Positions 1 to 8,254 of a stretch of DNA of 64,000 nucleotides are shown one piece after another. A program made the position numbers and the translations under genes. Positions within the stretch are counted from its first letter, which is position 1. Every line of letters starts with the position of its first letter. Under the pieces are notes generated by a model, which saw only the letters and a program-made list of their open reading frames with translations, made no database searches and had not been told where the DNA came from. The stretch is taken from contig NZ_JQKI01000016.1 in NCBI RefSeq assembly GCF_000745965.1, positions 62,001 through 126,000 of the forward strand, given 5' to 3'. Origin of the DNA: Edaphobacter aggregans DSM 19364 (GTDB lineage: Bacteria; Acidobacteriota; Terriglobia; Terriglobales; Acidobacteriaceae).

Positions 1-456
1 AAGCTCCTCAACATTGTCGCACCCGATGTCGCGTACTTCGGCCAGAAGGATGCCGCTCAGGTCGCGGTGCTGCAGGCGCTGGTGGGCGAGCTCAATCTCC
101 CGGTACGCATCGCCGTCTGTCCCATCTTCCGTGAGAGCGATGGACTTGCCTTGAGCTCGCGCAACCGATATCTCACTCCCGATCAGCGCACACAGGCCCT
201 CGCGCTCTCCCGGGCTCTGCGCTCTATTCAGGATGCGATCGATCGCGGCGAGACGAACTCCGCAGCCCTGCGCGCCTTCGCCGTCGCAGAGCTCGAAAAG
301 GCGCCCGGCGCCAGGACGGACTACGTCGAAGTGGTGAACCCCCGGACACTCTTGCCCGTCGACTCCGTTCGCTCGGGCGCGCTCATCGCGCTGGCTGCAT
401 GGATCGGTGACACGCGGCTGATCGACAACCTCATAGTGCCCCCGGACAGATCCTGA
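1..456 (+). CDS. panC: Pantothenate synthetase, 3' part (5' end outside window)
   Basis: Pantothenate synthetase joins pantoate to beta-alanine using ATP, the last step of vitamin B5 synthesis, in the cytosol. The open frame runs from base 1, so the N-terminal half with the first nucleotide-binding motif is missing. What is visible is the conserved APDVAYFGQKDAAQ stretch, the family's FGxKDxxQ block, followed by PIFRESDGLALSSRNRYL, which matches the (R)E.DGLA.SSRN signature that contacts pantoate and ATP. The C-terminal domain ends normally at a TGA. A gap of about 90 bases separates it from the tolQ-type gene, so co-transcription is possible. Partial only because the window cuts it. Confidence 0.95.
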   Translation, partial: KLLNIVAPDVAYFGQKDAAQVAVLQALVGELNLPVRIAVCPIFRESDGLALSSRNRYLTPDQRTQALALSRALRSIQDAIDRGETNSAALRAFAVAELEKAPGARTDYVEVVNPRTLLPVDSVRSGALIALAAWIGDTRLIDNLIVPPDRS

Positions 457-546
457 GCAGGTAATTGGTCCGCACCACAGCAGATGCGTTTCTGCTGTAA
501 CCGCGCGCCGTCCCGATTTACACTAACCTCTGGTGGACAAATAACT

Positions 547-1347
547 ATGGTCTGGACTCTCGCCCTCGCCCTCCACTTCTTCCAGGAAGAAGCCGCATTA
601 GCGCCCCCGCCGCCAACGAACGGCAGCTCGGCCTTCGCCGAGATGATCCACAACAGCGGCCCGGTCGCCATCACGGTCCTCGTCATCCTCCTGCTCGCCA
701 GCATCTTCTCCTGGGCCATCATGCTCTCCAAGTGGTCCAGCTTCCGCCGCGCGCAGATACAGGGCCAGCGCTTCGTCCGCGCCTTCCGCAAGTCCAGCCG
801 CCTCAGCGAGGTCGCCACCGTCGCCGACCAGTTCCGCCCCAGCCCGCTCGTCGCCGTCTTCAACGAGATCCACGACGAGTACCAGCGTCAGAACGGCGGA
901 CGCGGCCTCCCGCGCAACCCCGTCGCCCTCGAGCGCGCCGCGCAGACCGCCTCCTCCGAAGCGCTCACCGCGATGGAGTCGCGCATGACCTGGCTCGCCA
1001 CCATCGCCGCCATCGCGCCCTTCATCGGCCTCTTCGGAACCGTCTGGGGCATCATCGACGCCTTCCACGGACTCGGCGTCTCCGGCACCGCCACGCTGCG
1101 CGCCGTCGCCCCCGGGATCTCCGAGGCCCTCATCACCACCGCCGCCGGCCTCGTCGTCGCCATCCCCGCCGTCATCGGCTATAACCAGCTCACCGCGCGC
1201 CTGCGTGAGTTCGGCTCGCGCATGGACGACTTCGGCCGCGAGTTGCTCAATGCCATCGAAAACGCCGCCATGGTCGCGCCTCCACCGCAGCCTCCCACCA
1301 CCACCTACGCGCCCGTCGAGGAGCCGCCGCGCCGGAGGGCCTTCTAG
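547..1347 (+). CDS. tolQ: TolQ/ExbB-type proton channel subunit
   Basis: Inner-membrane subunit of a proton-driven motor that, with the TolR-type protein, energises a periplasm-spanning partner. The protein has three predicted membrane segments: about residues 38-58, then a pair around 150-170 and 190-212. The channel-lining GLFGTVWGI block (about 160-168) and the APGISEALITTAAGL block (about 188-202) are the MotA/TolQ/ExbB signature. The ATG at 547, preceded by a GGTGG, is chosen because the 21 residues upstream of it are basic and unlike the family. It begins an unbroken run tolQ-tolR-tonB-like-tolB-pal-cpoB, which is why tolQ is preferred over exbB. The tail is proline-rich and ends in basic residues. 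Confidence 0.93.
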   Translation: MVWTLALALHFFQEEAALAPPPPTNGSSAFAEMIHNSGPVAITVLVILLLASIFSWAIMLSKWSSFRRAQIQGQRFVRAFRKSSRLSEVATVADQFRPSPLVAVFNEIHDEYQRQNGGRGLPRNPVALERAAQTASSEALTAMESRMTWLATIAAIAPFIGLFGTVWGIIDAFHGLGVSGTATLRAVAPGISEALITTAAGLVVAIPAVIGYNQLTARLREFGSRMDDFGRELLNAIENAAMVAPPPQPPTTTYAPVEEPPRRRAF

Positions 1348-1349
1348 CC

Positions 1350-1763
1350 ATGGCCTTCTCCACCAAAGGACGCACCCAGACCGCGCTCGCCGAGATCAAT
1401 ATCACCCCTCTCGTCGACGTCGTCCTCGTGCTCCTGCTCATCTTCATGCTCACCGCGCCCGTGCTGCAGTCCGGCATCGACGTCGCGATTCCGAAGACCC
1501 GCACCGTCAACCAGGTCACGGAGGAGCGCATGGTCGTCACCATCGACCGCGAGCAGAACGTCTTCCTGCAGGACAAGCCGATCAACGTCAACGAGCTCCC
1601 CGCGCGTCTCCGCACAACCGGCAAGGGCGACCCGGCAAAGCGCGTCATCTATCTCCGCGCCGACGAGCGCGTGCCCTTCGGCGCCTTCGCCTCCGTGATG
1701 GATGCTGTCAAGCAGGCCGGCATCACCAACATCAGCATCGTTACCCGCCCCATCGAAAAATAA
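1350..1763 (+). CDS. tolR: TolR/ExbD-type proton channel subunit
   Basis: Small inner-membrane protein (137 aa) that completes the proton channel with TolQ. It has one membrane span near residues 20-40. The INITPLVDVVLVLLLIFM segment carries the aspartate of the LVDVVLVLL motif that is essential for proton transfer in the family. The remainder is the periplasmic domain, ending in IVTRPIEK. The start lies 2 bases after the tolQ stop, so translation is probably coupled. Length and order are normal for the family. Confidence 0.94.
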   Translation: MAFSTKGRTQTALAEINITPLVDVVLVLLLIFMLTAPVLQSGIDVAIPKTRTVNQVTEERMVVTIDREQNVFLQDKPINVNELPARLRTTGKGDPAKRVIYLRADERVPFGAFASVMDAVKQAGITNISIVTRPIEK

Positions 1764-1772
1764 AACAGCATC

Positions 1773-2567
1773 ATGGCCGATCTCCGCTGGATTCACGACG
1801 AGCACCCCACAGGCGACAACCTGCGCGGCAACTTCTTCGGCTCGCTCGCGCTCCACGGCGCCGTAGCCGCTCTGATGGTCGGCCTCGCATGGTACAGCCA
1901 CCGTGGCCACAGCTGGGGAGAGAACTCCGCCACCGCCGGAGCCATCCAGGCCACCATGGTTTCCTCGCTTCCGCTCCCACCCAAGCAGCGCGAGCTCGAC
2001 ACCGGCGTCCTCACCTCCGAGGCCCCCAGCCCCGCACCCGTCACTACCAAGCAGGAGACCATCGAAGCGCCCAAGCCCGACGAGATTCCGCTACCCGAGA
2101 AGAAGGTCAAGCCGATCAAACAGGCGCCCGAGCCCACACCCGCGCCGCCAAAGCATCCCCAGCCTGCGCCCCCGCAGCCCAACAAGGCAGTCACCGGCGA
2201 GACCGCAGGCATCCGCATCCCGCAGGCCACGCTCGAGCTCAAGAACGGAACCGCCTCCGCCATGGTGCAGGATCGCACCTTCGGCACTCGCTTCGCTTAC
2301 TACGTCAACATCGTCAACCGCACCGTCGCGCAGAACTGGTTCACCCAGGAGGCCGACCCTCGCGCCTCAGTCGGCAAGAGCGTCACTGTCCTCTTCGACA
2401 TCGACCGTTCCGGCGCCCCCTCTAACGCACGCATCGAAACCCGCAGCGGCTCCCCATCGCTCGACCAGTCAGCCCTCCGCGCCGTCCAGCGCGTAGACGC
2501 CTTCGGCCCACTGCCCGCCGGAGACCACATCACCGTCGAGTACACCTTCCACTACACCCAGCCGTAA
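1773..2567 (+). CDS. TonB/TolA-like energy transducer
   Basis: Periplasm-spanning protein of 264 aa in the position where proteobacteria carry tolA. After a short cytosolic N-terminus there is one membrane anchor (about residues 22-40). A long proline/lysine-rich linker (about 60-140, many KP, AP and PP steps) follows, then a C-terminal TonB-type domain (about 170-264) containing AYYVNIVNRTVAQNWF and ending in VEYTFHYTQP. Inference: it transmits the TolQR proton-motive energy to TolB/Pal or to outer-membrane receptors. It starts 9 bases after tolR. Either a tonB or tolA label could be defended, so no symbol is given. Confidence 0.88.
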   Translation: MADLRWIHDEHPTGDNLRGNFFGSLALHGAVAALMVGLAWYSHRGHSWGENSATAGAIQATMVSSLPLPPKQRELDTGVLTSEAPSPAPVTTKQETIEAPKPDEIPLPEKKVKPIKQAPEPTPAPPKHPQPAPPQPNKAVTGETAGIRIPQATLELKNGTASAMVQDRTFGTRFAYYVNIVNRTVAQNWFTQEADPRASVGKSVTVLFDIDRSGAPSNARIETRSGSPSLDQSALRAVQRVDAFGPLPAGDHITVEYTFHYTQP

Positions 2568-2652
2568 TCCGCTAAAATAAATTACCCAAGTACATCCCTT
2601 GATTCACGGATAAGCTGCCATTCACACGCTGTTTGCGTCTACCATAAAAGTA

Positions 2653-4008
2653 ATGACTCATCGTCCCGCTCTATCCCTGTCAAAACTCTTCCTTTGCGCG
2701 GCAATCCTGCTCCTCTCTGCCGCGACGCGTGCGCAGGACTGGTTCAAGACCGAGACCTCCGCCGGCGTCTCCAACATCCGTCTCGCCGTCGCCGACTTCA
2801 AGGCCGTCTCTGCCGTCGATCCGCAGAGCGCGCCGCTGAAGCGCACCTTCGACACCACGCTCTACAACGACCTCGCCAACGCCGGCGTCTTCGACGTCGT
2901 CTCGAAGTCGCTGCTCCCGCAGACCACCCCCGGCGCGCCGGCTGAGATCAACCTGCAGCAGTGGTCCAACGCGCCCGCCTCCGCAGCCATGATCGCCTTC
3001 GGCGCGCTCGGCTCCTCCGGCGGACGCCTCACCGTCTCCGGCTATCTCTTCGACGCCAAGAACGCGCAGTACCCGCAGGTCCTCGCGAAGCAGTACAGCG
3101 AAGACGCAACCGAAGACATGGCCCGCCAGATCGCCCACCGCTTCGCCGACGAGATCATCTTCCGCCTCGGCGGCGGCGTCCCCGGCATCGCCGAGACCAA
3201 GATCGTCTACGTCAAGGTCGCCGGCGGAAACAAAGAGATCTGGGCCATGGACTACGACGGCGCCAACCAGCACGAAATCACGCACCTCGGAACCCTCTCC
3301 ATCTCCCCGCGCATCGCACCCGACAACTCGCGCGTCGCCTTCTCCTCGATGGGCCGCGACGGCTTCCAGATCCGCATGTACTCCATCCTGCTCAACCGCA
3401 TGGTCAATTTCCCATCCGGCGGCGGAACCAATCTCTCTCCCGCCTGGTCGCCCAACGGCCACGACATCGCCTACTCCTCCTCGCGCTCCGGCGATCCCGA
3501 GATCTACATCGCCGACGCCAACGGCGGAGTCCCGCGCCGCGTGACCAGCTTCCGCGGTCCCGACGTCTCGCCCGTCTTCAATCCCAAGACCGGCTCGCAG
3601 ATCGCCTGGATCAGCGGACGCACCGGCCTGCCCCAGCTCTACATCATGGACGCCGACGGCTCTGCCGTCACTCGCCTCACTGACGGAGGCTACGCTACCT
3701 CGCCCTCCTGGTCGCCCAACGGTCAGTTCCTCGCCTTCGCCTGGGACCGTAAGTACGGCCCCGGAGCCCCCGGCGGGCAGGACATCTACGTCATGGAGGT
3801 CGCCACCAAGCGCTGGATTCAGCTCACCCACGACATCGGCCGCTGCGACTTCCCCTCGTGGTCTCCCGACGGCCGCCACGTCGTCTTCGCGAATTCGCCC
3901 GACGGCCGCGCCTCTTCGATGCGTATCGTCAGCATGCTCGCCGACGGAACCGGACGCCGCACGCTCGCCGGTCCCGGAGCCGACATGCCAAACTGGAGTT
4001 GGAAGTAG
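2653..4008 (+). CDS. tolB: Tol-Pal system beta-propeller protein TolB
   Basis: Periplasmic TolB (451 aa), which links Pal at the outer membrane to the inner-membrane Tol motor. It opens with a Sec signal peptide (about residues 1-27, hydrophobic FLCAAILLLSAATRAQ). A TolB N-terminal domain follows, then a six-bladed propeller from about residue 175 with repeated PD40 motifs such as SPRIAPDNSRVAFSS, SPAWSPNGHDIAYSS, SPSWSPNGQFLAFAW and PSWSPDGRHVVFAN. It starts 85 bases after the TonB-like gene and lies upstream of pal in the usual order. Length is typical. Confidence 0.95.
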   Translation: MTHRPALSLSKLFLCAAILLLSAATRAQDWFKTETSAGVSNIRLAVADFKAVSAVDPQSAPLKRTFDTTLYNDLANAGVFDVVSKSLLPQTTPGAPAEINLQQWSNAPASAAMIAFGALGSSGGRLTVSGYLFDAKNAQYPQVLAKQYSEDATEDMARQIAHRFADEIIFRLGGGVPGIAETKIVYVKVAGGNKEIWAMDYDGANQHEITHLGTLSISPRIAPDNSRVAFSSMGRDGFQIRMYSILLNRMVNFPSGGGTNLSPAWSPNGHDIAYSSSRSGDPEIYIADANGGVPRRVTSFRGPDVSPVFNPKTGSQIAWISGRTGLPQLYIMDADGSAVTRLTDGGYATSPSWSPNGQFLAFAWDRKYGPGAPGGQDIYVMEVATKRWIQLTHDIGRCDFPSWSPDGRHVVFANSPDGRASSMRIVSMLADGTGRRTLAGPGADMPNWSWK

Positions 4009-4098
4009 TCGCCCTTCCGTGCGAGATAATGGATTCGCTCTCGCAGGTTTAAACCTTGGATTCACTCAATAACAAAAGAGCAGGAGCAGGAGATTCCG

Positions 4099-4854
4099 AT
4101 GAACGTTTCGCACGCTAGTCTTCGCAGAGCCCTCGCCATGGTCGCCTTCGCAGCCGCCCTCGGCGCCGTCACCGGCTGCCACAAGAAGGAACAGCCGGTG
4201 AGCCCGGCCTCCCTCCCCCCCACGCCTGCCGCCGCGCCCACCGCGACCCTCACGGCCGATCCCACCGCCATCGACCTCGGCCAGTCCGTCGTCCTCAACT
4301 GGCGCTCCCAGAACGCGACCGTCGTCACCATCGACGGCATCGGCGAGGTCCCGGCCAACGGAACCCAGACCGTCTCTCCCTCCAGTTCCACCAACTTCCA
4401 TCTCACCGCCAAAGGCGACGGTGGAACCACTGAGGCCAACGTCCGCGTCACCGTCCGCGTCCCCACCGCTCCCACGGCTCCCGCCGACAGCGGCGACATG
4501 GGCTCCGAGGCAGCCTTCCACCAGAACGTTCAGGACGTCTTCTTCGACTACGACAGCTACGACCTCCGTCCCGACGCCCAGTCCTCGGCCCAGACCGCTG
4601 CCACCTACCTCAACGCGCACTCCCCGATCAAGATCGTGATCGGTGGCTACTGCGACGAGCGCGGATCGGCCGAGTACAACCTGGCCCTCGGCGAGAACCG
4701 CGCCAACGCCGCCAAGACCGCTCTGGTCAACGCCGGCGTCAACGCCTCCCGCATCCGCGTCATCAGCTACGGCAAGGAGAAGCAGTTCTGCACCGAGTCC
4801 AACGAAAGCTGCTGGCAGCAGAACCGCCGTGCCCAGTTTTCGATGGACCGCTAA
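4099..4854 (+). CDS. pal: Peptidoglycan-associated lipoprotein Pal
   Basis: Outer-membrane lipoprotein (251 aa) that binds peptidoglycan and TolB. The signal peptide ends in a lipobox AVTGC with the lipidated cysteine at residue 27. Residues about 47-115 form a beta-rich, Ig-like spacer (ATLTADPTAIDLGQSVVLNW and following), which is longer than the linker of enteric Pal. The OmpA-like domain occupies about 145-251 and shows FFDYDSYDLRPDAQ, GGYCDERGSAEYNLALGENRA and the final RRAQFSMDR, the peptidoglycan-binding core. A purine-rich Shine-Dalgarno (GGAGCAGGAGA) precedes the ATG. Confidence 0.95.
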   Translation: MNVSHASLRRALAMVAFAAALGAVTGCHKKEQPVSPASLPPTPAAAPTATLTADPTAIDLGQSVVLNWRSQNATVVTIDGIGEVPANGTQTVSPSSSTNFHLTAKGDGGTTEANVRVTVRVPTAPTAPADSGDMGSEAAFHQNVQDVFFDYDSYDLRPDAQSSAQTAATYLNAHSPIKIVIGGYCDERGSAEYNLALGENRANAAKTALVNAGVNASRIRVISYGKEKQFCTESNESCWQQNRRAQFSMDR

Positions 4855-4884
4855 CCAGCGTACATTGCATTGCTTCTGAGGTAG

Positions 4885-4904
4885 GCCCGGGCTTCAGCCC
4901 GGGC
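4885..4904. repeat. GC-rich palindrome after pal
   Basis: The arms GCCCGGGCT and AGCCCGGGC flank 2 bases, giving a tight hairpin 30 bases after the pal stop. The context GAGGTAG..GGGCTTCAGCCC is shared with the palindrome at 6345-6374 and the broken one at 39336-39355. It is therefore a dispersed palindromic element that may also attenuate transcription. No T-run follows. Confidence 0.7.
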
Positions 4905-4926
4905 ACCCAGCTCCCTCCTTAGAATT

Positions 4927-4970
4927 GTCATCCTGAGCGGAGGCGAAGCAGGAGTCGAAGGATCTGCATT
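4927..4970 (+). repeat. Dispersed intergenic repeat, copy 1
   Basis: This reads GTCATCCTGAGCGGAGGCGA then GTCGAAGGATCTGCATT. Related copies are seen at 6154, 6251, 32153, 35488 and 38408, always in gaps. It is noncoding, and each copy begins GTCAT and, in most copies, ends near GCATT. Confidence 0.75.
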
Positions 4971-5106
4971 TTGATCGAAGTTGCAACGCTCTTTGGTCAA
5001 GGCCGATTTCGTAACACGATCTGAGCTACGATCCAACCCGGCCCTCGCATCCCAACGGACGCGAGGGCTCAACCGTCCAACCCACAGCATCACCGAGAGA
5101 CCCGTC

Positions 5107-6075
5107 ATGACCGTCCGCAAACGAAATCTCGCCGCCGCCGTCCTCGCCGTGGCCCTCATCCTCCCGGCCTCGCCGGCCTTCGCCGTCTCCAAGGAGATGG
5201 TGCAGCTCCAGACACAGGTCCAGCAACTTCAGGACGCAGTCGCCCGCCTCCAGCAGTCCAACGACGAGCGCATGGGCGTCATGAAGGATCTCATCCAGCA
5301 GAGCGCCGACTCCGTCAACCGCATGTCCTCCAACATCGATGCTCTCCAGAAGCAGCTCTCCACCCGTCAGGACGCGCAGAATGCCAAGACCGACCAGGTC
5401 TCCGGCCAGATCCAGTCCCTCAACGACTCGCTCGACGAGATGAAGGCCCGTATGGCTCGCCTCGAGAAGCTTATGCAGGACATCCAGAACCAGCAGCAGT
5501 CGATGTCCATGAGCATGCCCGCCGCCGGTACCGCTCCCGCTGACAACGCCGCTCCTCCCGCCAACACCCCGCCGCCCCCCCCAGCCCCCGCCACCACACC
5601 GGGCCGCAAAGGCAAGCCTGCTGCTGGAACCCCGCTGTCGTCGGCCCCAGTCGACTCCGGGCCGCCCACCCCGGCCGCCCCGCCCGTCGACGACCTCTAC
5701 AAGACCGCTCTCGGCGACTACATGGGCGCCAAGTACCAGCTGGCCTCCTCTGAGTTCTCCGACGTCGTCAAGTTCTACCCCGACCACCCGCTCGCCGGAA
5801 ACTCCTACTACTACCAGGCCGAGATCTCCTACCGCGCCGGCAAGTATCAGGACGCCATCCAGGACTACGACCGCGTCCTCGAGCAGTACCCCGACAACAA
5901 CAAGGTCCCCGTCTCCCACCTCCGCAAAGGCCAGGCCCTCATCGCCCTCAAACAGACCGACGCCGGCGTCCGCGAACTGCGCGCCCTCATCCAGCGCTTC
6001 CCCAACTCCCCCGAAGCCATGCAGGCCCGCAGCAAACTAAGCGGAATGGGCGTCCCAGTCACCCCCCGCCACTAA
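5107..6075 (+). CDS. cpoB: Tol-Pal cell-division coordinator CpoB/YbgF
   Basis: Periplasmic protein (322 aa from this start) that couples Tol-Pal constriction with peptidoglycan synthesis in the family. The ATG at 5107 is chosen because a Sec signal peptide (NLAAAVLAVALILPASPAFA) begins just after it. The longer in-frame extension upstream lies in repeat-rich intergenic DNA. Domains: signal peptide, a coiled coil (about 30-135, LQTQVQQLQDAVARLQ type), a proline/alanine-rich linker (about 140-190), and a TPR region (about 200-315) with YKTALGDYMGAKYQLA, YYQAEISYRAGKYQDAI and ALIALKQTDAG. It is the last gene of the tol-pal cluster. Confidence 0.93.
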   Translation: MTVRKRNLAAAVLAVALILPASPAFAVSKEMVQLQTQVQQLQDAVARLQQSNDERMGVMKDLIQQSADSVNRMSSNIDALQKQLSTRQDAQNAKTDQVSGQIQSLNDSLDEMKARMARLEKLMQDIQNQQQSMSMSMPAAGTAPADNAAPPANTPPPPPAPATTPGRKGKPAAGTPLSSAPVDSGPPTPAAPPVDDLYKTALGDYMGAKYQLASSEFSDVVKFYPDHPLAGNSYYYQAEISYRAGKYQDAIQDYDRVLEQYPDNNKVPVSHLRKGQALIALKQTDAGVRELRALIQRFPNSPEAMQARSKLSGMGVPVTPRH

Positions 6076-6153
6076 ATCCGCAACCTTTTTCCCCTCCGCA
6101 CTATCCTCCACCCCCTCCCGTACCCGCTTTTCCTTCTTCACATCAAATGAAGT

Positions 6154-6203
6154 GTCATTCCGACGAAGCGGCGCAGCCGCGGAGTCGAGGAACCCCCACA
6201 TTT
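6154..6203 (+). repeat. Dispersed intergenic repeat, copy 2
   Basis: Starts GTCATTCCGACGAAGCGGCG and ends GGAACCCCCACATTT. This is the variant in which the GGATCTGC tail is replaced by GAACCCCC. Confidence 0.7.
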
Positions 6204-6250
6204 CCTTCATGCCACCACACGCTCCCTGCTAGCCATACCCTTCCACGCGC

Positions 6251-6288
6251 GTCATTCTGAGCGAAGCGCGAAGAACCCCCGCATTTTT
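6251..6288 (+). repeat. Dispersed intergenic repeat, copy 3
   Basis: Starts GTCATTCTGAGCGAAGCGCG and ends AGAACCCCCGCATTTT. Same family as the copies at 4927 and 32153. Confidence 0.7.
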
Positions 6289-6344
6289 TCCAGGATGCTC
6301 AAGGACAACGACGCACTCTGTCGTTGCCGTTGCTTTTTTGAAGT

Positions 6345-6374
6345 AGAGCGGGGTTTCAGCTGAAGCCCCGCTCT
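6345..6374. repeat. 30-base near-perfect palindrome
   Basis: The arms AGAGCGGGGTTTCAG and CTGAAGCCCCGCTCT abut with a single mismatch. Same family as 4885-4904 and the interrupted copy at 39336. It sits between convergent genes, so it could act as a bidirectional hairpin. Confidence 0.75.
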
Positions 6375-6598
6375 CAATCGCCGTCGCGAAGCGACCTCCA
6401 CAGCCGGCAAGCCAAAAAAACGCTGTCAAGCCCCAAAATCCCCCAACCCTAACAAACCAAAGATGATCCAGGTTGCCGATTAATTACCCTCAACCGGCTA
6501 CGCTTAAAATCAGCCCAAGAAAAAGAAAAACACCCCGGCAGGAAGTACCAACCTAAAGTACCTTTTTCGAAGACTTTGCACCCTTAATACGGGGGACC

Positions 6599-7636
6599 CT
6601 AACTCCGGATCCCCTTCATCACCGCATCCACTTGCTCCCGGGCATCACCGCTCAAAGGCAGCAGAGGAAGCCGCGGCCGCCCCCCAAAATAACCGTTCAG
6701 GTCGCAGCCATACCGCAACCCGGGCACCCCAAGCTCCTCCTCAACCAGCGCAATCGCCGGAGCCAGCCGAGCCTGCTTCTCGTCCGCGAGCGCCTGGTCG
6801 TCGTCCTTCCAAGCGGCGAAGACCTCGTAACAAGCCTGCGGAGCACACGCCGCAAACCCCGGCATCGCGCCCACCGCCCCGGCCCGCAGCCCTCCGAGCA
6901 TCCGCGCCGAGCTGGCAGCCACAATCTGGAACCCGACCGTCTTCGTCCGCGTCTTCACCGCCGGCTTCGGAGGAGCCGTCGCTACCCCCGCCCCGCCCCC
7001 CAGCGACTCGGCCGAGACAAACGTCGCCGCCCCGCCCGTGTCCTTCACGGCCAGCATCCGGCCTGTCGCCGCCGCAAACACCGTCGTCACCGTAACCTCG
7101 CGCCGCACCTCGGCCGTCCGGGCTCGCAGATCGCCGACGCGAGCAACATCCTCATCCGCCAGCCCAATCACCTGCGGATGCAAGGCAAGCTCGGCAACCG
7201 CGTCCACCGAGAGCGGAGCCGCAGCCGTCGAATACAGCACCACGGGCACCGGCGAGCGATCCGCCACCGCCTGAAAATAAGTCAGCGCCTCGCGAACCTG
7301 TCCGCCGCGCAAAAACTCAGGACGCTTCACCAGCACCGCATCGTAGCGCAGCCCAGCGGCAATCTCAGCAAGCTCCAGCGTCCCTCGAACGCTACCGCGC
7401 GAGACCCCAGCAATCATCACCTTCGTCTCCGCGGCCGCGCCCATCGCAGCCCCAAGCAGCTCCCGCGACTCGGCGTCCGACAGCATCGCCACCTCGCCCA
7501 CCTCAGCCAGCGCCACCAGCGCCCCCACCGGCGTCCGCGAGTAGCGATCCACATTATGTTCCATCTTGCGAAGATTCAAACGCCCGTCCGGATAGAACGG
7601 CGTCGTCAAAGGCAGGTGTACTCCCTCAAGCAGCAT
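6599..7636 (-). CDS. DapA-family (dihydrodipicolinate synthase-like) protein, probably catalytically altered
   Basis: A TIM-barrel protein of 345 aa in the DapA / N-acetylneuraminate lyase superfamily, whose members use a Schiff-base lysine for aldol chemistry on pyruvate. Family marks are GVHLPLTTPFYPDGRLNLR at the N-terminus, a GE at the GTTGE position (AEVGEVAML) and the tyrosine of VVLYSTAAAPLS. At the usual GIKE motif, however, the protein reads IGLADEDV, so the catalytic lysine appears replaced. There is also an Ala/Gly/Lys-rich insertion around residues 210-235. It is convergent with the Tol cluster and divergent from the small membrane gene at 7772. It may be a non-aldolase paralogue; the substrate is unknown. 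Confidence 0.8.
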   Translation of the reverse strand: MLLEGVHLPLTTPFYPDGRLNLRKMEHNVDRYSRTPVGALVALAEVGEVAMLSDAESRELLGAAMGAAAETKVMIAGVSRGSVRGTLELAEIAAGLRYDAVLVKRPEFLRGGQVREALTYFQAVADRSPVPVVLYSTAAAPLSVDAVAELALHPQVIGLADEDVARVGDLRARTAEVRREVTVTTVFAAATGRMLAVKDTGGAATFVSAESLGGGAGVATAPPKPAVKTRTKTVGFQIVAASSARMLGGLRAGAVGAMPGFAACAPQACYEVFAAWKDDDQALADEKQARLAPAIALVEEELGVPGLRYGCDLNGYFGGRPRLPLLPLSGDAREQVDAVMKGIRS

Positions 7637-7771
7637 GATGACTCTATTTTAGAGCCCCCCGCGCTCCAGAGCAGCGAGGCCTCAAGGAAGTGAATAGATA
7701 ACCTAAAAGACGTAATTTCTGCGCTGGCCCAGCCCGCGCCGCTTCAGCTAACCTTCAAAGAGGAAACCAGC

Positions 7772-8254
7772 ATGATCGGACCACAGGACATCACGCAGGG
7801 AAAATCCGTCGGCGAGCTCGGCCGTGAGGCGTTCTCCTTCCTTAGCCACACCTTCATTGCCCTCCTGCTGCTAGGCGCCGTCGTCTTCGGCATGACGATG
7901 AATCATCCCGATCCCGACGCGCTGAATCCCAAGCTGCTCGCGACCGTGCTCGCGTTCATCGTCCCAATGGTCGGGGGCTTCCTCGTCGCGCGCCGCCAGC
8001 AGAACGATATCGCAGGCTACGTTTGGATCTCCGGTCTGGTCGTCTTCGCTGTCGTCTGCGTCTGGGTCCTCGACCTGCCCACTGGCAACGGCCTCTGCGA
8101 GAACTGCGGCGCCGTCGACAAGCTCTGGCGGACCTTCTTCTCCATCCAGAACGGCAGCGGTCTTATGGCCGGCGATGGTCTGCTCGCCGGGACCTGGGTT
8201 CCGCTCTCCATGATCGGCTACGCGGTCGGGGCCAGGTTTGGCCTCGACTCCTAA
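7772..8254 (+). CDS. Small integral membrane protein of unknown function
   Basis: A 160-aa protein that I do not recognise. It shows about four hydrophobic segments: [14 protein letters not shown] (about 31-45), [19 protein letters not shown] (about 57-75), [19 protein letters not shown] (about 86-104), and a weaker one near the C-terminus ([17 protein letters not shown]). A CENCG pair lies in the loop after the third span. An AGAGGAAA Shine-Dalgarno precedes the ATG. Its stop overlaps the convergent carB stop by 4 bases, so the two genes end tail to tail with no room for a terminator. Confidence 0.75.
   Translation: MIGPQDITQGKSVGELGREAFSFLSHTFIALLLLGAVVFGMTMNHPDPDALNPKLLATVLAFIVPMVGGFLVARRQQNDIAGYVWISGLVVFAVVCVWVLDLPTGNGLCENCGAVDKLWRTFFSIQNGSGLMAGDGLLAGTWVPLSMIGYAVGARFGLDS

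Larger units (their letters stand above)
6076..6598. other. 523-base intergenic region rich in repeats
   Basis: I see no gene here. It holds two copies of the dispersed repeat (6154-6203, 6251-6288) and a strong palindrome (6345-6374), between the convergent cpoB and dapA-like genes. Confidence 0.7.

Noticed and set aside
2680-4065. 461-codon open frame opposite tolB
   Set aside because: Gly/Val/Asp-rich mirror of tolB codon bias; no start signal or motif.
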